DNA of 64,000 nucleotides from Leucocoprinus leucothites (Eukaryota; Basidiomycota; Agaricomycetes; Agaricales; Agaricaceae), in contig JAACJO010000007.1 of the NCBI GenBank assembly GCA_013368445.1, positions 1,302,001 through 1,366,000 on the forward strand, in the 5' to 3' direction. A program made the position numbers and the translations under genes. The notes below the pieces were generated by a model that was not told where the DNA came from, made no database searches, and saw nothing but the letters and a program-made list of their open reading frames with translations. This document shows, in pieces, positions 58,696 through 64,000 of this stretch. The first letter of the stretch is position 1. The number at the start of each line of letters is the position of its first letter.

Positions 58696-59253
58696 TTATT
58701 GACTTTCTGGTCCAGAGCTTCCAGGTAGCAACTGTGAAAAGTATATTCGCAAGAGTGCGCATGGTAATGAATACACTCAATAACGCAGTCATCGGCTAAT
58801 GACACACCATGCAGATGTTGTTTCCATTTAGCAGCGTCTGTGAAAGCTTTGTCTGTTTCCTTCCTTCTGGTGTTATTTCACTTGTTATATAACACATCCA
58901 GACGAGCGCCGGAAAAGTTGAAGTGCAATGCGAAAGGATTGAAACAGACAAATCGAATGATTAACGATGAATCGGGTCATAGATTAGCTGGCTCACTATT
59001 CTGTTACGTCTTCGAGCACCATATCTAGCATCATGTAAGGTCAGGGAAGAGACTTTTGCATCGTTCTGTCTAGTTGGACTCACTGACGAAGTCGTCAAAG
59101 CCAAGCAATGTCCCAGAGAACTCTCGGTCATTCTTCATAATGACCCAAATCTTTGAGCCGATGCATCTGTCAATCAACTCTACTTTTCTTTCAGCTCGAG
59201 ATCTCCGGAGAAATCACCAGACACAAACCAAGAGGAAGGATTTGTGAAGCCAT
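58696..59253 (-). CDS. LSM5: LSm5, Sm-like RNA-binding protein
   Basis: Five small exons that total 258 nt (85 residues) in frame; no single exon is long enough to show as an ORF. ATG 59253 opens MASQILPL. After intron 1, [20 protein letters not shown] and [11 protein letters not shown] give the Sm1 motif. Exon 3 is NMVLEDVTE, exon 4 [20 protein letters not shown] and NNICM (Sm2), and exon 5 [11 protein letters not shown] then TAA 58698-58696. LSm5 is part of the LSm2-8 ring on U6 snRNA and the LSm1-7 mRNA decay ring. The sequence fits closely at every conserved position, so the exon joins are well supported. Confidence 0.93.
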
Positions 59254-59715
59254 GGTAATTGTATACGACGTAAGAAAACTGGTCGCGCATCATGGCGTTT
59301 GCACGCGACAATCCTGTTTCCAAATTGAATTGTTGTTGGTGTTATGTAAACAATACCTGATATACATTTTTAAGTTTGATTATTGAGAAAATATGGAGTA
59401 AAAGAAATTTGTATATAATTCGTTTGTAAAGCACTGGTGGATGGAAGCGGACCTTAGACCTGAATCGGAGATGAAAAAGCGAAAGTAAAACGAGGAAAAC
59501 AAGATGCGAAGTTTAGACGAAGGAGATTGAATGGTGAACGCAGATGAAAGAGTTGTTAACTTGTTCATTGGGTCGGATAGTAAGAAAGCGTAAGACGTAG
59601 ACTAATCGCCATATGACATAGTACGTGGAATTTAAAGAACAGTAAGGAGAGAAGTATGGATAACACGAATCATAGGCGATAACAGGGAAAACAATCGTTA
59701 CACGTAAGAGACCAT
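59254..59715. other. Intergenic: LSm5 promoter, importin alpha 3' flank
   Basis: About 460 bp, AT-rich near 59,370-59,420. No gene is supported. Confidence 0.5.
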
Positions 59716-61598
59716 TCACTGCTGGCCGAAGCTGAACCCGCCCTGAGGGGCACTGACATCCGAGTGAAACTGAAAAAGAAGCGATCAGATCATGAGGTAT
59801 CACAAGCAAATTAGTACTCACAGCGAAGGCACCACTGGCGTCGACCGTGGGGGCGCTGATGTTGGTATCAACCTCCTCCTCGTCGGGGAAATATTTATCC
59901 ATGATATTGAAGGCCTTCTTGTAGATTTCCAAGTTATCGTGTTGTTGGAGGTTATGAATGGTAACCATTCCCCCGGCTTCCTCGACAAAGAGTGCATACT
60001 GATTGACTGCACCAGGCCCAGCTGCTACCTTATCCATCTCTCCAACCTTCAGGATGTTGTCCAAACCATCGAGAGCAACTTGGATAATTTTGTTATCCAT
60101 CATAGTCAACAAGTCGCACAGAGGCTTGATGCATCCTTGAGATACGAGATAACGGATCTGGGAAGGCTCTTGCAAACCTCCAGATGTTGCATTCGAAATT
60201 GCCCAGCAAGCCTCCTTCCTGGTCTTAAAATCGGCATTAGAAAGGATGTTGATTAAGGGTGGAATGATGTTCGCATCGATGACGGCCTGGATTTGAGGGG
60301 GAGAACCTGCCGTGATGTTCGAGATTGTCCAACACGCCTCTTTCCTGATGCCGTCCTTGGGTGACGAAAGGAGCGAAAGAAGAGCGGAAAGGGCTCCGGA
60401 CGCAATGACAACCTGAGTCTGGAGATCATCACCAGTGACAATGTTCCCAACAGAACGGAGAGCAGGTGTTTGAACGGCAGTGGATTGGTGCATGAGGAGA
60501 TCGACGAGGCGCCTGCACACACCAGATTCAATGACAGCTTGTATCTTGTCATTTGAGCCGTCCGAGAGGTAAGAGATAGCCCAACAGGCATCAATGAGAA
60601 TCTCATCGTCGAGGGAATAGATGAGTTTGGTCAAAACGGTGAGGGCAGGGGAGATCTGACGAGATTACGTTTAGTTATGAAATGAAACAAGTGAAGTGAG
60701 GCTTACGAGCTCCCAGTCAGGCTGTGGTGACTTTCCGCGACAGAAATTGCTCAAAGTCCAGGTGGCATTCCTAAGCATACTAAGCTTGTGCTGCTCGCTC
60801 AGAAGGGCCAAAAGGGGCCTCAAGGCACCGGCTTGAAGGACATAGTCCCGGCACTGGGGGCTGTCACCAGCAATGTTACCCAAAGCCCAGACGGCTTGCT
60901 CACGGACGTCAAGGACGGGAGAAGAGAGAAGGTTGATGAACTCTGGGACGGCGCCTGCATTGATTACGACTTGCGTGTGTTCAGCGGTACCAGAGGCAAT
61001 GTTGGTCAAAGCCCAAGCAGCCTCAAACTAAGAGGGATATGAGTGGTGAACATCAAACATCTCAATCTGACATACCTGCAACATGGAATGGCCGGTTCTC
61101 AAGAACTCTACAAAACGGGGAACAACACCACATTCGATGACCCGCTCAATAGGAGGATTCTTCTCCTTGGAAAGAAGTTTGCGGAATTTCGTGGTAGCAT
61201 CCAACTGACGCTCAGGATCGTCAGAGAAAACACCAGAGATCATCTCCTCTGCGAGCTGTCAGGTTCCACATTTGTCAACACAAATGGAAAGACAGAAGAA
61301 AACGGGTAATCACAGGAGGATCCCAAGTACCACCAGCAATCTCTTCGTCGGAATCGGCACCAGAGGCAGGTAGGAAATTGCGCCTCTTGGAAATATTCTC
61401 CTCTCGCTTTTGGCGTCGGATCTCAACTTGCTGCTCTTCCCTGCGACGCCTAAGCTCGTCCGTCTTGAGACCTGTTTTGCCTTTGTAGGCTGTCATTGGT
61501 GCACGCGTACTTGTGAGCCGGCCAATCATGATTAAAGAGCGCAATGGCATACCTTCTCTCCTGACTTTCATCGTACGCGAGTCCGCAAGGGAGTCCAT
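59716..61598 (-). CDS. SRP1: Importin alpha (karyopherin alpha)
   Basis: Adaptor that binds classical nuclear localisation signals and links cargo to importin beta. Exon 1 (ATG 61598, [16 protein letters not shown]) is followed by the IBB domain: [20 protein letters not shown] and [12 protein letters not shown]. Armadillo repeats with NLS-site W/N pairs include [74 protein letters not shown] and [14 protein letters not shown]. The C terminus is [14 protein letters not shown] and, after a last intron, [17 protein letters not shown] with TGA at 59716. Repeat count and length are normal for the family. Confidence 0.95.
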
Positions 61599-62751
61599 AT
61601 TTTTTCTTATCTAATTGAAAAACACGGTTTCAAGGACGTGAATCACTGAATGTAGGGAAGAAGAGGAAGAAAGTTGCTTTGACTCTCTGATCCAACAGCA
61701 AGTGTGACAGAAGGAGCGTGATTAATTATCACACCAAGATTGTGACCCCGTCACGCGATAAGTCAATATACACACGCACACCGTCGCACACAATCGAGCT
61801 TTTAGCTCATCAATGATCTTTCGTCTTAATCAATATCTGACCTCCTCAATCACATTGTTGATGCTTGTGAGCTGCAGGAAGACTAGGCCGACCTTTATCT
61901 CGAACCATGACCTCCTTGTTCAAATTAGGAATCTCTTAGTTGAATCACGGTGGTGCCTTCAGCTTGACAACTTCTTCCTTCATTAATTTTCCTGGGTACC
62001 AGCACAGGCTCCTTCCGCCCTGCTCGAAAGAATGGCCTGGCCAGATGAGACGGTGTGCCTTTTGGCTCATACTCACCGATTGGGTGAATTGACCTCATAC
62101 CTCACATATGGCACATCATGATGCGTAGTGCACAGTGCACACTTGGGGACTGGCTAGTGCAGCAAGGATCGTTCTAATAATAGGTATTCCCCTGACTTCA
62201 CCTTTTCAGAGTACTTGGCAACCCATGTGTACCGCTGTAAATGCCCGATCCGCCTGTAGGCGGGTAGTTTCCGTAGAGTGATCTATCATCTACGCGCTTC
62301 GCGGGACCTTCTACGCCTACCCTTTTGCATGAACCAACTCACCATCCGACCAAATGACTGTCTTGGAAGGCGCTAGAAACATGGTCCACGCAATGGATTA
62401 TCATTCAGACCGCAACTCGCAAAGCAGACTTTAATATATGCTTTTGCCTTCGTTCCATTAAAATGCTGTTTGGTCATTGCAAGCTCTTCACTAGCATAAA
62501 CACTTTAGTGTCTCTTTGCTGTTGCTGATCAATAAAGCAACGCTTACGGCGTTTAATGGCTGGAGAAGTATCATCTCCCATTGCACGAATAGTCGTGCGG
62601 TGTGACTCATTGGTCCTTATGAGCAACGCTGCTTCCCGGATCCATTATGCTAACCAAGGCGACAGCTTCGCAGTCAAGTGACACTGACAGCACCCAGTCA
62701 TTCGTGGGAGGTACTTAAGGGTGGGTGTTGGACAAACTGCTCCCCGATAAG
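61599..62751. other. Large divergent spacer, importin alpha / P450 copy 2
   Basis: About 1.15 kb, the longest clean non-coding stretch. It contains short palindromic elements: CCGCCTGTAGGCGG at about 62,250 and GTGCACAGTGCAC at about 62,131. No ORF or transposon is supported. It likely includes both promoters. Confidence 0.4.
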
Positions 62752-64000
62752 ATGTTGAGTTGGACTACTTTCTTACTTTCAGCTGCAGTTCTTTCTACAG
62801 CGTTCCTCGTCCGCAGATTCCACAGTCATTCACCAGGAAGTAAACCTCCCGGACCGAGGGGTTGGCCAATTATCGGAAATATCAGAGACATTCCTCGACA
62901 AAAATCTTGGCTTGCATACACTGAGTGGGCCAAAATTTACGGCGATATTGTCTACGTGGAGCTCCTTGGGACACCTACCGTCGTCCTAAATAACGTAGAT
63001 GACATCCACGAGTTGCTTGATAGACGTTCTGCTCACACGGCTTCTCGTCCACCACTGGTATGTCTTTCAGCGTTGCTGGTTGCAGGGTACCTCACACGTA
63101 TTTTTTCTTGTCGCAAGATCGTGGCCAATGAATTAATGGGTTGGGACTGGGATTTCGCACATATGCCTCACAATGATTACTGGAGGTATGGTACACTCTA
63201 CTTTCGCAAAACCCACGCTCAGATACTTCGAATTGAAAGAAAGCATCGAAAGATTTTCCATCAGTACTTTCAACAGAAAAATATACCCGCCCACTTTCCT
63301 GCCATTCGTAAGGCTACTTTGACATTTTTGGACCAGGTACATCAGTCCTCGGATGATTATCGGAATCATACACGCCAGTGGGTCATCTTAGTATCATTGA
63401 TGCAACGGTCAGAATCACTACACCTGTCGCAGGTTTGCCGGTGGCATTCTTCTCAAGTTGACTTATGACCACAATGTTGTAGCAGTGAATGATCACTACG
63501 TCGCATTGGCCGAAAGAGCTCTGGACGCTCTTGTACAAGTCATACATGTTGGATCTACGCTCGTCGAGGCATTCCCGTTCCTCAAGCACATGCCTGGTGA
63601 GTAACTTAGTAAGACACATAAACTGTCGGCCAACCTTTTTCGGTGATTATCCTTAGCTTGGTTTCCTGGGGCCGGATTCAAAAGAACAACGCAAGCGTGT
63701 GCCCAGTGGGCGAAAGAGCTGAGAGATATGCCTTTTCAGCAAGCGAAGCGGGATTCGGTGATTATACTGTCTTGTCGTTCTATGCTAACACTAAACCAAC
63801 GCCTTAGTTTTCTGGATCTCTCCAGCCTTGCTTTGTTTCTGATGCCCTTGCTAGAGAAGGAGCTGATGAAGATATCATAGCCAATGCAGCTGCACTTGCA
63901 TATCTAGGTCAGCCTCTTTCGAGTCCATACTTGACCCATCCGCTCAGTGACTTATCCTACAGCTGGCTCTGATACTGTGAGTTTTGTGCCTGAGGGCCCT
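62752..64000 (+). CDS. Cytochrome P450, copy 2, 3'-truncated by window edge
   Basis: Starts at ATG 62752 (MLSWTTFLLSAAVLSTAFLV, membrane anchor). It continues KPPGPRGWPIIGNIRDIPRQ, WAKIYGDIVYVELLG, LNNVDDIHELLDRRS and, after an intron at 63,059, IVANELMGWDWDFAHM. Further exons give KHRKIFHQYFQQKN, FAGGILLKLTYDHNV, AWFPGAGFKRTTQAC and YLAGSDT, where the window ends in the I-helix. Intron positions and sequence match P450 copy 1 at 53.9-56.05 kb exon by exon, and no break is seen in the visible part. The heme-binding end lies outside the window. Confidence 0.9.

Overview
This window looks like nuclear DNA of a mushroom-forming basidiomycete (Agaricomycetes, probably Agaricales). The evidence is dense multi-exon genes on both strands, many 45-70 nt introns with GTRNGT donors and CTNA-type branch sites, and protein families typical of that group: Cas1-type glycan O-acetyltransferase, a TKL-like kinase, short P450 genes, a Cut8 proteasome tether and an AspB/Cdc3 septin. 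There are no prokaryotic operons, no CRISPR array, no rRNA and no tRNA that I could recognise. Exon joins were made by eye; a spliced length that comes out in frame, and family motifs that run across junctions, are the main supports.

Layout, left to right. 0-7 kb: 3' part of Nup155/Nup170 (+), a RINGv membrane E3 ligase (-) and a divergently transcribed SLC25 carrier (+). 7-10.7 kb: a REX4/ISG20-like exonuclease gene (-) whose catalytic acidic residues are mostly replaced, then a poorly readable stretch. 10.7-25 kb, all minus: a mitochondrial helical-repeat (PPR-like) protein, Cut8/Sts1, a Cas1-like O-acetyltransferase, a rhomboid protease and an ankyrin-DIL protein. 25-40 kb: RRP15 (+), a chimeric kinase (-), an unrecognised minus gene, a flavin monooxygenase (+), GID8 (+) and a BCK1-type MAPKKK (+). 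40-53.6 kb: an IQM-like calmodulin-binding protein (+), a DUF866/CZIB zinc protein (-), mitoribosomal mS35 (+), an intronless ORF (+), a Cdc3/AspB septin (+), an Mtr10/TNPO3 importin (+) and succinyl-CoA ligase alpha (+). 53.9-64 kb: P450 copy 1 (-), an acyl-CoA-binding/ankyrin protein (+), bS16m (-), LSm5 (-), importin alpha (-) and P450 copy 2 (+, cut by the window end).

Most genes are housekeeping: nuclear transport (Nup155, Mtr10, importin alpha, and Cut8, which in yeast works through importin alpha), mitochondrial translation and metabolism (mS35, bS16m, LSC1, SLC25, PPR-like), RNA processing (RRP15, LSm5) and ubiquitin/proteasome control (GID8, RINGv, Cut8).

The most unusual content is: (1) a gene at 26.2-29.5 kb that carries the N-terminal domain and linker of the nearby BCK1 MAPKKK, including a shared intron position, joined to a TKL-like kinase domain, with an apparent one-base frameshift in a run of five G; (2) a REX4-like protein with DEDDh residues replaced but seven exons intact; (3) a P450 with an in-frame TGA at a normally Trp position; (4) a 5-nt microexon in the IQM gene and a start codon alone in its own exon in GID8; and (5) several short multi-exon genes that simple ORF scanning misses.
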